Shown in pieces: positions 22,368 to 35,097 of a stretch of 64,000 bases of DNA. Source of the stretch: Malurus cyaneus samueli (Eukaryota; Chordata; Aves; Passeriformes; Maluridae); the NCBI GenBank assembly GCA_009741485.1, contig CM019214.1, forward strand, positions 98,830-162,829. The letters are read 5' to 3'. Position numbers and translations under genes: made by a program. How positions within the stretch are numbered: the stretch's first letter is position 1; each line of letters opens with the position of its first letter. The notes beneath the pieces are model-generated. The model was given only the letters and a program-made list of their open reading frames with translations, had not been told where the DNA came from and did not search any database.

Positions 22368-25300
22368 TTTTAGTCTCTTGGGAGCTACTGACTGTGCCCA
22401 TGGATTGTGTGATTAGACCCAGGAGATTCTTTAAAACAAAGGGAAAAATTGTCACCCCTTGCCTTGAAGTGTTTATCTCCAAAGTAGTAACAATTATATA
22501 TAATATAGCATTCCACATAACTGGAAATAGAGTAGAGCATAGCAGAAATACTTTACTGGAAAACATATACTGGAAAAGTCAGTGGATTTTCCATACACTG
22601 GAAAAAAATTCAGTATACCGGAAAAAAAAGTCCATTTACTGGAAAATATACTGGATTCTTCAGGTTTTCCAGTGTGTTCCCCTGTATTTACATCCCACTT
22701 TTTACTTTTTAATTCTTGCCCTTACTGTTTGCAGAGCATGGATCTTTAATCTCTCAGGATTCAGATCTTCCATGTGGTACAATATGAGAATCCACAGTTC
22801 AGTTTCAGAACTGTAGGAGCAGCTGGGAACCATGAAATCAAATCAAGGCCAGTACTACAACTCTCTTCAGGCTACAGAAATTTGCAAAACAAAAGTCTTC
22901 CATTTGAGGAATTTAAAAGAGTTCCCTTACAGTTTAAAATGTCCAACATTTCTGTTCCAATTTAATGGAATTCTGGCACTTCAAAATTTTGTCTAATTTT
23001 ACATCCGAACCAAAGATGAAAAAGGATAGAAATTCTCCATTCAATAATGACTTACATGGCCTAGAACACACAGCACACCATAATGTTATTGAAATGAACA
23101 ATAAAATAAATGAGTACTCTATAAGCTCCAAAACACATAAAGAAACGATACATAATGAAACACAGAAGTCCATTACATTTATTATTATTTTCTATAATGA
23201 GAATCTATCCATCTTATCAAACTTCTGTTATAAACTTTGACCTTTCTGGGCCTGATGATTTTTACAAATTGTACAAATGAAACAATTCTTACCCAGCATT
23301 ATGTACACAAAAGAAAGGTGCATGCTGACCAAAAACAAGATCATGCAGAAATTCATTAAATGAAACCATTTTTAATGAGCATTAGGATCCTTCTGTAGAA
23401 GACAATTTGAAGAACAATCACAGCAGGAGAAAATGATGACAAAAATATGCACTTTCTATAAGCACATGATGAAATTAGTGTTTCTGCAGATAACAGATTC
23501 TGCTTTGAAGTCTGTTTTATTGACTGTAATTTCTGCAAATAGGATGACTCAAAGGTAATTGACAATTTAGAGAAAGAACTAATATATTTTTGTATGTGCC
23601 CTGAGTTGTTTTCTCACCACAAAACCCTCCAATTCATGTATATCTTGTAATTAAATATTATACAAATATTTATGTATACTGAATACAGAGATCATGACTT
23701 TCAGATATGTCTGTTCTGGAAGAGCTCACAAAAAAAAATACATAACAAAAAAAATAATATATTCTGCTCTTGGCATTTCATATAGTGCAAGGTAAAGTAT
23801 ATTCTTTGTTGCCACTTGCAGCAGCAAAGCCACACCAGCAGCATGTGATTAGGACTCTGAAATCTCTCCTTTATCTGAGATTGCTTTCTGAAATCAAATT
23901 CAGGCAGAGAGAAAAGAAGAAACAAACAAGTTTACCTCAGCTCTGCAGTAGCAAATAATCAAGAGAACTACTTGAGGAACATAAAGTGAAACACCAGATT
24001 CTTCAAAGGATATGATAATTGAAACACAGGTGTTGAATATCCAATTATGTGCAGATCTCTCTCTCAGAGAATGGAAAGGGCACAGAAGGGTTAGCCTGAA
24101 ATGAACAATAACACAGGGGGAAAAGGGGCAGTCTGTGAACTAGAGGACAAATCTATCTCAACCTAAAATTTGTCATCGTTGTGTTGTACAGGCTGACTGC
24201 TCAAACACATGACAAATGACACTGCTATTCATAGAGCAGGCAGAACACAGGGTGCCACAAATTGTTACCAGTGCTGTCCCATGCACCTAGAAATGTCCTG
24301 CATTCAGCTGTAGAGCACCACGGAGCAAAGGTGTGCTCGAGAGGAAATTAAAGTTAATACAGTAAAAATTATCCAACAGTTATGTGCAACTAACCTTTAT
24401 GGGTTGTTAGAAAATAACAAATAAAAATCCCCAACCATTGAGGCTTTTAGCACCACTTTTTCCAGTTGCACTGCATTTCAGGAAATGAGAAATATTTAAT
24501 CCCTGGTTATAAGAAAGCAATATTCCGTTTTGACATCAGGTCTTGGGAGCAGATTCATTCAAACACTCCACATCAGTCTTTGATTTGCACAGCTACAAAG
24601 AAAGGATGCATGTTCAGCTTACTTGTAGCCCCCTCCTGTCTTTTAAACTATATTTTAAGAAGGGCACAGCTTGTCTAGCCAATCAGTTACACTGTATGCA
24701 TAAAAAAATATGGATAATAATGTTCTGGCTTCTTCATGCAGCTGCATGGAGAATCTTGGCTTCAGGCCAAACAACTGCAAAAGCAAAGCTTTTTCCCCTC
24801 AGCCTTTTAGCAAAGTGCACATAATACATCTTTAAGTAAATTAATGTTATAACAGGTTTCCACTGATCCATCTTGAGAAGCCAAATGAGAACCAAAAATA
24901 GATCCTGTTTTCAATTTACCCCTGAGCAGAAAAATGATTTTAAATCCTTTCTTGCGACAGGAAACAAACAGATAAAAACCCCAAGTTTGGCAATGATTCA
25001 GTAAATATATTTGCCTGTTCAGTATTTAAATCCAGGAAGAAACTCTTTATTAGAGAAGGACATGTAATGTAACCAGTAAAGGCAGGAAGCAAGTGTGACT
25101 CTCCAAGAAAACCCCTTCCTCTGTAGTCAGATGCTTTGTGGCATTTGCAAAGGAAAACTCAACTCAGAGTACAGAGCAGATGTCAGAGATACCTCTGCAG
25201 AGAGGTGCAGAACACCAAAACAGCCACGCAGATAAATAAATCTGATAAATAAATCTGTGCTTTAAGGGACTGGCAAAGTATAGGTGAAGATACCAGCAGG

Positions 25301-28222
25301 TACTATTTATGGGGAGAAACAGTACAGGCTAAACAATAGATTGGAATTTCAACTTGAATTCTGAAAAGGGGGAACCCTCCCACTTGGAAAATTCCTGCAG
25401 AATGGCAAAGTCATTGATTCAGTAATAAACACAGCAAGAATTTTAAAGCAGAAGAGCCCTTACCTTTAGGGCTGATGGATTATATGCAGTTTTTCAAGTA
25501 AGTACTCCTGGAGTTGTCTGAGATAACTGATTATATTTTCAAAAATGGAAACAAGATGATCTCATTTGAAGGTTCAGTACTTCCTTAAAATATTTATGCA
25601 AAAAAAAAAAAGTGGTCCCTGGCAAGGAGATTTGGATGTGTTGAAGGAGAGGACAAAAAGTAAAAACAGTAGCTCAGCATTCAGCTCAATTTTCATATAC
25701 ACTTTAAAAAAAAGTATAAAACCATCGTACACGATTTCATAGATATAATTGAGATAAAATCCCTGAAAGAAGTTTTCACTGAATGTACTTGACTGGCATA
25801 AACCAGAGCGTCTCTAATTTTGCTAAAAAAAATACATTAAATTATTTTTCTTAATGCCTATTAGTAGAACTGGCATCAAGTAGAAATTAATCACTTTTTG
25901 TATCATTGTTGCTAATGTGATGTTCTGTTGGGTTTTCAGTGGCAGTGGCAGTGCAAGGAGGTAGCATGAATATCATGATATCGAGCTAATTAAGATTAGC
26001 AAGAAGAAAGCAAAGGATGCCCTCCTCTCCAACTCCACAGAACAAAAGGAAGGGGGAGAACAAGGGAAATGTAAACAACATTTTATACAAGAAGTGCTTG
26101 ATTTTGTTCTGCTTATGTGGAATCACATCTGAAAAAAGTGAAACGGGAGAAAGGGAAAGTGTATCCTGATCCTTAGAAAAATAACAAATGGGTTGTTAAT
26201 TGGCAAATGTTTAAAGGGCTGGTTCAAATCAGGGTAAATTCGCTTGTTTTTCCAACACTGGGTCTCACATCAAAACAAGAAGAAACAATTGAAAAATCTC
26301 TGCTGAAGAAAGCAAGAGGAAGTGGGTTGTCACCAGCTGTCCAAAGACAAAATCCTGCAACAAATGTGCAGCAGCAGATGCCGTGTGAAGCACAGGGAAT
26401 GTAAATTCATGTGAGTCATCGCATCAGCTTAGGGGGGACAAGCTGCAGGACAGGTCCCGGGGCAAAGATTTTTGTAACTTTAAACATTTCTCCACTTGCT
26501 TTGTACTTTGTTCAATATACACAGAATATCTTTTTTTTAAGAAGTCTTTAAGCCCTGCTAAAGAAGGAGAGCATCTTGCAGAAATATTGTGCTCTGGTCC
26601 TATGGCATCAAGAAAAGGAGATGGTCCAATATCATGGTCTGTCCAGCAGGGAGAAGAGTCTAAAATATTTCCCCCTTTCCCCTCTTATTTTAGGTTCGTG
26701 ATAATGGTAGAAGTTGGTATCAGGATAATTTTCATAACTTCCAGCATTTCACTGTTTGTTTTCCACTGCAGTTTCATAAATAGCTGATCTGGCACATTGC
26801 AAAAGGATAGAAAATAGGCATAGTGGCAAAAATAGAACTACCTGCTGTGTTTCACAGAGATAATCCTGAGGATCCCATCTCAGGTTGGTTGCCCCTGAGC
26901 AGAGGGATAAGCCCTTCTAAAAGTTAAAGTATGATGAAACTTGAAATGAAAGTGACAGAAGGATGCTCCCTGGGAGTTTTCAATAAAATCCTGTTTCTCA
27001 AAAAGAAATAGCAAGAAAGAGACAGAGGGAGGAGTCCTAGACTCAGCTCTTTCCTGGGCTGTCCCAGCTGTGCATATTTAGGCACTCTCATACTCTAGTC
27101 ACTATAAAAAAACACATTGATTTACACAAGTCCATAATCTTGTAAGAAAATAGGTCATTGGGGATTATCAAATTCTCATCCATTTAATTTCAAAATTCTC
27201 TTCTTGTTTTCCCCCAGCAACACCAAGCTCTCACATGGAGAGGAAGAAAAAGGCTTTAGCAGAAGAGTTTGCATGGAGGTAGATCTAAATTTTGAATCCA
27301 TTTTTATGTTTCATGCTGCCATGTTCCACTGTGGCAGATCCTGAGAATTCCCTCCCTCCCGTCACCCTCAAGGCAGCCATCCCCAGTATCTCCCCTGAAT
27401 TCATGCTGCTTAACATGTCTCAAACAAGGAGAGGCTTTTTTGTGCTTTAAAGGAGAACTCCAGAGCTGACTGGAAACAGTGATTTAATTTTGTGAAAATG
27501 TGATGATCTTTTGATATTAGAACATACTGATACGTGATCTTTCCTGGTTAAAAAAACAAAAACAAAAACAAAAAAACCAAAACCAAAACCAAACCAAAAC
27601 AAAACAAAACAAAAAAAAAAAAAAAAAGAAAAAGAGGGAGTGAGGAGGATGGGCCCTGAATATCTGGTGGTGCAGACATCATTTGGAAATTTGCCTGTGC
27701 CAGAAGGGACTACCAACAGGAGGTGCTGCAGGAATATCAACCCAGAGGGGAAACAACGACACTGATCTGTGCTGGGTGATGATTTTCAGCCTCCATCAGA
27801 GTGATGCCATGAACCTGGTGGAGCATGTCCCATTAACCTGCAGACTCTATCAATGGTCAGGGGAGGCATAGAAGATTATAGGTTTCTTTGGGATATTTTA
27901 TCTGCAAAGCTACTCTTTAAGAAACAAAACCACATTTTTTTGTGTTTTTTGTGTCCTCAGGGAGAAGGCTTGAGGACTGGCCTTTGCCATGTCTTGTTGC
28001 AGAGCACAGGCAGGAGCCAAACATTAGTGAGTCCTTCTTCTGTACCAGGACAAATCTAGCAGGAAAGGAGTAAAATGAGCTCTTGCTGCTCTTTATCCCT
28101 TGCTTGCCAAATATTGAAAGAAACTGCTAGTGGCATTATGTGTGATCGAAGCCAGATTCTTCTCCAGGCTCCTGATGTGTTCACTTCTCTAATTTTATTT
28201 CCCATGGCAGGTAGTCGGGGTC
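22368..28222. other. Unique non-coding DNA
   Basis: AT-rich sequence with no gene that I can support. It contains a cluster of GGAAA motifs at 22515-22675 (see findings), a short ATAAATAAATCTG duplication near 25228-25258, and an A-rich simple repeat at 27547-27637. The 140-codon frame at 22394-22816 runs through the GGAAA cluster and part of a CR1 flank and has no domain. Confidence 0.5.
27547..27637. repeat. A-rich simple repeat, (CAAAA)n/(CCAAAA)n
   Basis: A ladder of AAAAAC, AACCAAAA and AAACAAAAC units grading into a pure A run, then GAAAAAGAGGG. The minus-strand frame across it (Phe, Gly and Val rich) is an artefact of the repeat. Confidence 0.9.
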
Positions 28223-29120
28223 TGTTGTGGGTTAAATGTCTTCTCCTTTTGTTCCCTTTCTTTGGGAATCTTGTCTTTCCCATTTGTTGCTGGGATACAT
28301 TAATTGCCAGTCATGCTTTTAATGGCTGGGTGATTAACAAAGACAACGATACTATGCCACCTAACGTCTGGCCAAGCGCTGGGAGAGAGTGTCTTTGTGT
28401 GGTGGGGGGGATTTGCAGTTGTTTCGCTGCTTCGCTGGGAGAAGGTAGTTCTTGTTGGCTGCTACAGAGAAAGCTGGCCTGCCCTTTTCTCAGCGGAGAC
28501 CAGCACCCCTGCTCATTGGGTTCCTGCTTGCTGCACCGTGGTTTTCTCTCCTGTGCCTTGCCGGGGATCCCAGCTTCAGGGGTGAGCTCTGCTCCATCCC
28601 GTCTCACAGCCGCGGGATTCCTGCTCGTCTCTTTGCTGTCCTGGGTTTCTTGCTGTCCAGAGGAGCACCAAGATCGGCGTTTCTGCTGTGAGTTTTGCAG
28701 AGAAACTTTCTCCATCCACCTCTCCATTTTGTTCAATCATGCGCCGCGGGAGATCTGAGCCAGCCGGGACCCGCGCCACAGCGCCCCCTGCAGCCGCGAG
28801 GAATCATGCACACCCCCATGCCCGCGGGAGCCAACAGGCCCCTGCCGGCTGGGACTGTAACTGCACCAAAGGGGAGGCTGTGTCTCTGTAAGGCTGTCAC
28901 TGGGTTTGGGACTGGGCTGGTTGTTGCTATTGTTATTGTTACTTGTTTCACCTTGTTATACATATTAGTAAAAACTGTTATTCCCTTTTACCCATATTCT
29001 TGCCTGAAAGCCCGTGATTTTTCAAAGCTATAATAATTCGGAGGGAAGGGGGGTCATATCCACCACTGCAAGGGGGGTCCCTGCCTTCATTGGCAAACAC
29101 CTGTGTTTCAAACCAAGACA
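28223..29120 (+). mobile_element. Solo LTR of an endogenous retrovirus, 898 bp, ERVL-type
   Basis: Starts TGTTGTGGGTTAAATG and ends CAAACCAAGACA. It is flanked on both sides by GGGTC (28218-28222 and 29121-29125), an exact 5-bp target-site duplication, which fixes both ends. The 3' part, with TATACATATTAGTAAAAACTG, CCTGAAAGCCCGTG and TATAATAATTCGGAGGGA, is a sequence I know from abundant songbird LTRs. The 5-bp duplication fits ERVL/ERV1-like integration rather than the 6 bp usual for ERVK. The middle (28350-28890) is GC- and CpG-rich. Open frames of up to 227 codons inside it start outside the LTR or read through it and are not viral proteins. The sense direction is inferred from family memory. 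Confidence 0.85.
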
Positions 29121-31059
29121 GGGTCCCACCATGGGAAGGGATGGGACAGCACAGGGGAACCTGATGCCACACAGGCTTGCTCCTCAGACCTGGGAGGCAA
29201 AGTGTGACACAAATCTATAGCTCATGGTGTTTGGTTCTTCCGTGGTAAGAGTGGACCACAGAGTTACTGTATTTCCAAGGAAGGGAAATCCAGCCTGACT
29301 TGGTTTTGTCGTGAGTGATTAGATTTTATAATGTGCTTATGTACTTCTTCTAATCAAATTAGCGCGTTGGCTCAAAATCAGTCTAGCAGCAAACCTCTCA
29401 TTTTCTTACCCATTCTGCTTCATTTATCGCCTGGAATTACCAAAGTTTGGAGGTGTTCTTTTCTCTCTGACTAGGCCCAGTTCTGCTTAGCTTTAAAAAA
29501 TCTAAAACATTCATTGCCCAAGGTTTCAAGAGCAATGAATATTTATAATCCCATCTTCCCAGCACACTCAGAGGTGTCTCACAGTGTGACTTCACATTAG
29601 AAATATCCCACCTGTGGGGATCACTCAGAAAAACACAGATTACAAGTCTGTACAACATAGAACAAGGTCAATACCCAAATTATAGGAATTATCACCTTAA
29701 AAAAGGTTGCATATCTGATGATGCACTGCACCAACACTGATTTGTAGGTGCTGTACTAGTGACTCTCCCCTGTGAAGACAGAATTTCAACTATTAAGTTA
29801 CGATATTATTCCCTGGTTCTTATTCTGAGCCTTCTCATGAATCAGCTGCAAATTGTACAATGCACTCCTCTCACCATTTACAGAGGTAGCGCCTATTCCA
29901 GCAGCAAGAAATGGGAAAAGGGTTTCCAACCTGGCTTCAGAGCCCAGGAAAATGTATAGTTCAAAGAATGTAGTCGCTCACTAGTGACAAAACACAGGCA
30001 GGACTCCAACGATGAGAGCTGCTTAGAAAATACTGCAAATAAAGGTGCCTGACCCTGCAGGAACCTTCTGTTAATTCACTGCAAATATGGGTCTCTTTCT
30101 AGGCTGAGGCCACACTTTAAAAAGTCCAACCCCCATCCAATTCATCTCCAAAAATGCAATTAAAGCTTAATGTTAATTCAGATTATTTTCCTATTCAAGG
30201 CAGAGCTGTGAGGATTACAGTCAGTTTTAACAGTTGTCGGGAAAATATGGTTCCTTCCACTTTGCAGACAGGCAATTAACGTTCAGCAGCAGCACTGAAA
30301 TTAGAAACTATCTAGAGGCCATTTTAGGCCAAGAAAGTTTTGCCATTGATTTTAATGCATCAAGATATAACGTATTCTCCAGTATCCTGCCCTTTCCTAT
30401 TTTTCCCAAACTTTGGGTGAACCATTAAATTGAAGCCTGCCCTGTAAATCCCATAAGCTATTAACGTAGTTCCCTTAGCTGGAAGATAGATTAATGACCT
30501 GAGACTTCTGTAGAATATTTGCTACTTCAGTGCAAATTAATATCATATTTTATCCTCATTTTATACCCACATCCAGCACTTCCTTCTGGAAAGGATACCA
30601 GAAGGAGCTGATTATTTAAATGCCAAGATTCTAAATCTTATCTTCAAATTTTTAATCAAACTGTTTAACATGAGTCTTAAATTGCTGCATTTCCATTTTT
30701 CATACTTCTGCTACCTATTTTTTCATGCTAAGAACAAAGAAAAAAATTAAAACTCAGATGAGTTTAGAAGGGTTTTTTTTGATACTAATAAAGTTTTTTA
30801 AATGCTTTATGTTTTTTAAGACCCTTTTCTTCTCCATACCTTGGGCTGGGACTAAATACAAATGTCTTTCACTTCGTCCAGGTCTAAGTTCTCAGTTCTA
30901 AAATAAGAAGTTTTAAATTTTCTAGGTATTGTATGCTATCCTACAAGTAATGATTTTGTTCACACTCTCCTATCTTTTAAAAATATTTTAAATTAAATTA
31001 TCAATTCTTCTTCCACTGCCTAAAAGAACATTGTTTATCAAACACATTTCTCTGACACT
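29121..31059. other. Unique non-coding DNA
   Basis: Begins with the target duplication of the preceding LTR. The remainder is AT-rich DNA with no supported gene. The frame at 30234-30428 has no domain and no splice context, so I do not call it. Confidence 0.5.
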
Positions 31060-31287
31060 GGATGCAGTTTCTGGAAAATTGGCTATTAGGAAAACTTCCT
31101 TCATTGAAAGAGTTATTAAGTGTTGGAACAAGTGACCCAGGGAAGGTACTACCCAGGAGGTATTTAAAATATTTAGAAGTGTGGATATGACACTTAGGGA
31201 CATGGTTTAGTGATGGGCTTGGCAGTGTTAGGATAATGGTTGGACTCAATGGCTGGACTCAATCTAAACAATTCTACAATTCTGTGG
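31060..31287 (+). mobile_element. CR1 retroposon, 5'-truncated fragment
   Basis: Contains in order the conserved CR1 3' blocks: CTATTAGGAAAACTTCCTTC with TTGAAAGAGTTATTAAGTGT, TGGAACAAGTGACCCAGGGA, GGAGGTATTTAAAATATTTA, GACACTTAGGGACATGGTTT, AGTGATGGGCTTGGCAGTG, and GGTTGGACTCAATGG. The end is CAATTCTACAATTCTGTGG. A small internal duplication (TGGACTCAATGGCTGGACTC) marks where the usual GATGATCTTAAAGG block should be. Many substitutions indicate an old copy. Non-coding. Confidence 0.85.
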
Positions 31288-31779
31288 AATCTCACACACA
31301 GTGGCGGGGAGAACAAAAGACATTTTGAAGAGCAAATTCTTGCTAGACCCCAGGGACTGCTAAAGGATAGGTAACCCTATCAGAATACCAAGTTTGGATA
31401 CAGAGGTAGCAAAAAAAAACTTGTGAGGAAAAAAAAACAGGGTAAAAAATTATTTGAGAGTAGACACTGAGGAAGAAAGGAGGCGATCATGATAAATGGG
31501 GGAATAGAGATGGAAAATGGAGGGGAGGGAATAAAAGTGGACAGCTGAGTTGCTGTTGCTTGAGCTCTGCACCTGATCATCACAATCCATCCTGTCTTCT
31601 CATTCAATTCAATTCCTGTTTTCTGCATAAGGTGTCAGCTTTGTCTACCACAAGAATTCTTTCATGGACTCTTTGTTTGAGAAAAAGCTTTGAAGTTAGA
31701 AAAGAGAGATAAAAGGCCACAGAAGCAAGAGAGGTAGCAATGCAAGAAACATGAAAAATTCAGAAGGACAAACTCTCCC
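31288..31779. other. Unique non-coding DNA between CR1 and LTR
   Basis: Purine-rich sequence with short A runs (31410-31440). No feature is supported. The 82-codon minus-strand frame at 31380-31628 is low complexity. Confidence 0.5.
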
Positions 31780-32281
31780 TGTCCTGGTTTGAGCTGGGAC
31801 AGAGTTAATTTTCTTCCCAGTAGCTGCTACAAGGCTGTGTTTTAAATTCAGTACAACAATAATGTTGATAGCACACTGATGCTTTGGTTGTTGCTAAGTG
31901 ATGTTTCTAGGACAGCTGACCCAAACTGGCCAAAGGGATGTTCCACATCACAGAATATCGTGCCCCCCATATGAACTGGGGAATTTACCCAGGAAAGGGC
32001 TGATTGCAGCTCAGGGATGGGCTGGATACCAGTCAGTGGGTGGTAACTGTATTGTTTGTCTCTTTTAGGTTTTATCTCTCTCTCTCTCTCTCTCTCCCTC
32101 TATTCTTTTTATTACTATTATTGTTATATTTTACTTCAGTTCAATTATTAATTTGTTCTTATCTCAACACATAAGTTTTATTTCCGCCCCTGATTCTGTT
32201 TCTCATCCCTCTTGAGGCAGGATAGAGAGTAAGTGAGCAGCTGTGTGGGACTCAGTTGCCAGCTGGGGTTAAACCACAACA
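31780..32281 (-). mobile_element. Solo LTR, songbird TGTTGTGGTTTAACCCC family
   Basis: Plus strand runs from TGTCCTGGTTTGAGCTGGGA to GGGGTTAAACCACAACA. On the minus strand it begins TGTTGTGGTTTAACCCCAG, close to a widespread passerine LTR start (TGTCATGGTTTAACCCCAGC). Other recognised blocks are GAGCTGGGACAGAGTTAATT, TTCTTCCCAGTAGCTGCTAC and GTTGTTGCTAAGTGATGTTT. A (TC)n stretch lies at about 32074-32101. The flanks CTCCC (31775-31779) and CCCCC (32282-32286) match at four of five bases, which is weak support for a target duplication because the sequence is simple. There is no primer-binding site and no viral frame, so a solo LTR is likely. Confidence 0.8.
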
Positions 32282-34826
32282 CCCCCACAAAATCCTATCC
32301 AGACACTGCTATCTATTGTTATTAGCTCATTGGTGCCCAAGTTGCTAAGCCTTTTGGCAGGGAAAATCAGAACACACTTGACTCCACTCTGCTGTAGCCA
32401 GCACGCTTCCAGTGCCCAACATAATTATTTTAATGCCAGCTTGAGTACCACTGCACTGCAGCACTGCCATACTTGGCCTCAGCAACGAAGAGAGAGAGCT
32501 AAAAAACTACACCTCCACTCAGAGCTTCCCCTTCTTTTGTCCTAGGGGTAACACTACAAGCAGCACTAACCAAAAAAAAAAATCAAAACAAAACAAAAAA
32601 AAAACCAAAAAAAACAAAATTATAAAAAAAATAAAAAAGAAACAAAAAAACCCCAAAAACAAACAAACAAAAAAAAAACCAAAAAAAAAAAAATTGGCAG
32701 TAGTATTGCCTCTGAGATAGCAGTAACTCTAACTCTAACTGTAATAATCCAAATAAATTAGATAACTCAAAGACTCAGCAGAAGCTTTCATAAAAAACAC
32801 TGAGACCCAAGCCATCCTATCTGCAATATGGACAAAACGGTAAAAAGTGAAACTCACTACACCAAAATCCAGAGGAAAAAATACAATCTCTAAGTTTCAA
32901 CCTTAATTTAATAATTGAAACATCGTGTTCCCTAACATTACACATGACATGCTGTGGCATGACTACTCTGATGTGCCAAACTCACAGACAACTCCCTGGT
33001 TTAGACATTATTAGTCTGCTGACACCCTGTCTGTCTTAATTGTGCCATTTCCAAGTCGAAATAAAGTCACAGCTCTAAACCATGGTGTAGATACCCACGC
33101 ATTGCACTTGTCTTTCCAATGGAGCCTTCCCAACAGATCAGCTTACAAAGGCCAACCCCATCTGGCTGGTATCCTTCTCTTGAAATTGAAACTGTTTGAG
33201 AAGATAAATTATTGTTACTACATGCATAGCACCTGTCATATTTTACCCACTGAAATGTGCCATAAAATACATTTCCAGTGACTGTCAGGGAAGGAAGGAT
33301 TGGTGTTGGCTGCCACTAGTGACAAGTCCCTTCCTCCTGCCTTTTGCTTGCGCTGTACAAAGCTCTCATGAAGATTTATACACATTCTTTCTCAGACTTG
33401 AGCAAAACGTCGGCCTGGGCTCTTGGGTGCTTCCTACAAATTCTTTCAACTTTAACCTGTGAAATAGAAGCTGTCTTTCGACTGTTGGCAATTAGCTCAG
33501 TGTGAGAGGATGACAAGGAGGAGACTCTGGGCTCTTGCTCAGCAATGATACTGCTGCTCTCAGTTTGTCAACCAGCCAGGGACAAACAGTTTGTTGTGCA
33601 AGTGTTATGATTTTACTGAGCAGATCCCCAGTGCCACACTACAGCTGGCAAACAGCAGAAACAGAAGTTGAAACATTAAAACATGTGCTGCACTCCAGCC
33701 TTCTATGGGGCACACTTCCCACATTTGTCATCTTCAGTCTGACTTCCCCACATCACTTCCCCACTTTCACTCAGTCTTTTCCACATCCCCACGTTTGCCA
33801 CCATAACCTTAAAAATACCAAGTTTGAAGGTTTTCAGCTTATTGAGGAAAAACCACATTTAGCATTCACACAGTGAGAAAGCTGTCTTTTCCAAAATGTT
33901 ACATTTAAGATTGATTCAGAATCATAATGGAATGAGACCTCAACTGAGAAGAGGAAGAAGATGAAGTTAATTAAAGTGCTGTCCAGCTGGAACTTGAAAA
34001 TTCTTCAATCAAGGAAATATATCATACTCTGCCTCTTCCCATGTACATTAAAATAGCAACTGCTGTGGATTTAATTAAAAGTTACACTTAGTTTTTAGTC
34101 AATACTCTTTACTGGATTTATTATTATTCAGTCAAGATGCAAAGATATGACCCTCATCATGACAAAGAATGTTTGTTATGATAACCTATGTGATTTTTTT
34201 TGTTGGTTTTGAATTTAGGCAGTTTCTTATAACACCTGGGGAAAACTAGGGATCAGAAACATTAGTAGCTCAGCTGTTTAACTTGGCCTTTCCATTTGGT
34301 TCAAAGGTGGAGGTTTCTGCTTTCTCTGTTTTGGTCAATAACTTTTCATTGTTATTCAACCACAGATTTGAAGTTAAAATGTCATATTTAGAGACAGATC
34401 CTCAAAGACTGCACAAAAATGTTTCTCCATAATCCACAGTCCTTCACTAGTGAGGAACTATGCTGCAGCTAAATGAGCCCACCTTGACACAGGAATGCAC
34501 TTGATTTTAATCTCCCTGTGGTTTCCTCATCACCTACAGAATCCAAATCCCAGCTCACAAAATACATCTGTATATCATTAAAGAAGATTCAGACACATTT
34601 CTTCTCCCGGCTACAAGCACAGCAACTCAGAGCTCTCTCAGCATCAAGAGCAGTAACATTTAGCAGCACCCCTCAGCTGCAGTGCCACATTCTGAATAAA
34701 GGATGAATTCAAAATCACTGCAGGGGTGGATATCTGAAGCTGCAGTTGCTCTGTCAGCAGAGGAGACTGCCCTAAGCTGCTCCCACGCTCCAACGGCACA
34801 GCTCCAAGTCTGGTGGACTTTGCATG
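32282..34826. other. Unique non-coding DNA with A-rich simple repeat
   Basis: Contains the A-rich repeat 32572-32692. No exon is supported: the frames at 33042-33281 and 33535-33876 have no domain. The last five bases GCATG (34822-34826) are the left target duplication of the next LTR. Confidence 0.5.
32572..32692. repeat. A-rich simple repeat, (CAAAA)n-like
   Basis: About 120 bp of A runs interrupted by single or double C, and by T in ATAAAA. It begins after AGCACTAACC and ends at TTGGCAG. It is followed at about 32724-32742 by CTCTAACTCTAACTGTAA, a short TCTAAC tandem. Confidence 0.9.
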
Positions 34827-34932
34827 TGTCACGATCTGCTTAACCCAAGCGGGAGTCGGGAGGGGTTCGTTATCAGAATCTCAGAGTGCAAAAGAAATGA
34901 GGGGCAAGTATATATTCAAAATCATGAACAGT

Positions 34933-34938
34933 TTTATT
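34933..34938 (-). terminator. LTR polyadenylation signal AATAAA (family 2 copy 1)
   Basis: The minus strand reads CCAATAAAAC. The same hexamer is kept in copy 2 (44273-44278) and copy 3 (59009-59014), although surrounding bases differ. That supports it as the family's R-region poly-A signal. Confidence 0.55.
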
Positions 34939-35091
34939 GGATTTTCGGGATAGAAGAGGGTGAGAGAGAGGGAGAGAGAGAAAGAGAGAGTGGGGTTATA
35001 GCTACCAACGGCTCCGACGAGTCCTACGAGGTTCCGTGGGTTCGCCAGCGTCCATTGGGGAGATCTCATCAGGGTCTTTTCAGAGAGACTC

Positions 35092-35097
35092 TTTATA
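35092..35097 (-). promoter_or_regulatory. LTR TATA box (family 2 copy 1)
   Basis: The minus strand reads GACTATAAAGAG. It lies about 155 bp upstream of the AATAAA signal in the same LTR, a normal distance for a U3 promoter and R-region poly-A signal. In copy 2 the box is changed to CATAAAG (44449-44454), and in copy 3 to TATAGAAAG (about 59184-59192), so promoter strength may differ. Activity is untested. Confidence 0.5.

Noticed and set aside
26219..26232. GGTTCAAATCAGG as a tRNA B-box
   Set aside because: No A-box at the proper distance, and no cloverleaf can be drawn around it.
28075..28758. 227-codon plus-strand frame
   Set aside because: It begins in unique DNA and runs across the target duplication into the solo LTR at 28223, so it cannot be an inherited gene of either.
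33905..33945. Degenerate minus-strand CR1 tail (CAGAATCATAATGGAATGAG, then ACCTC)
   Set aside because: Only a short, loosely matching stretch, with no further CR1 blocks to the right.
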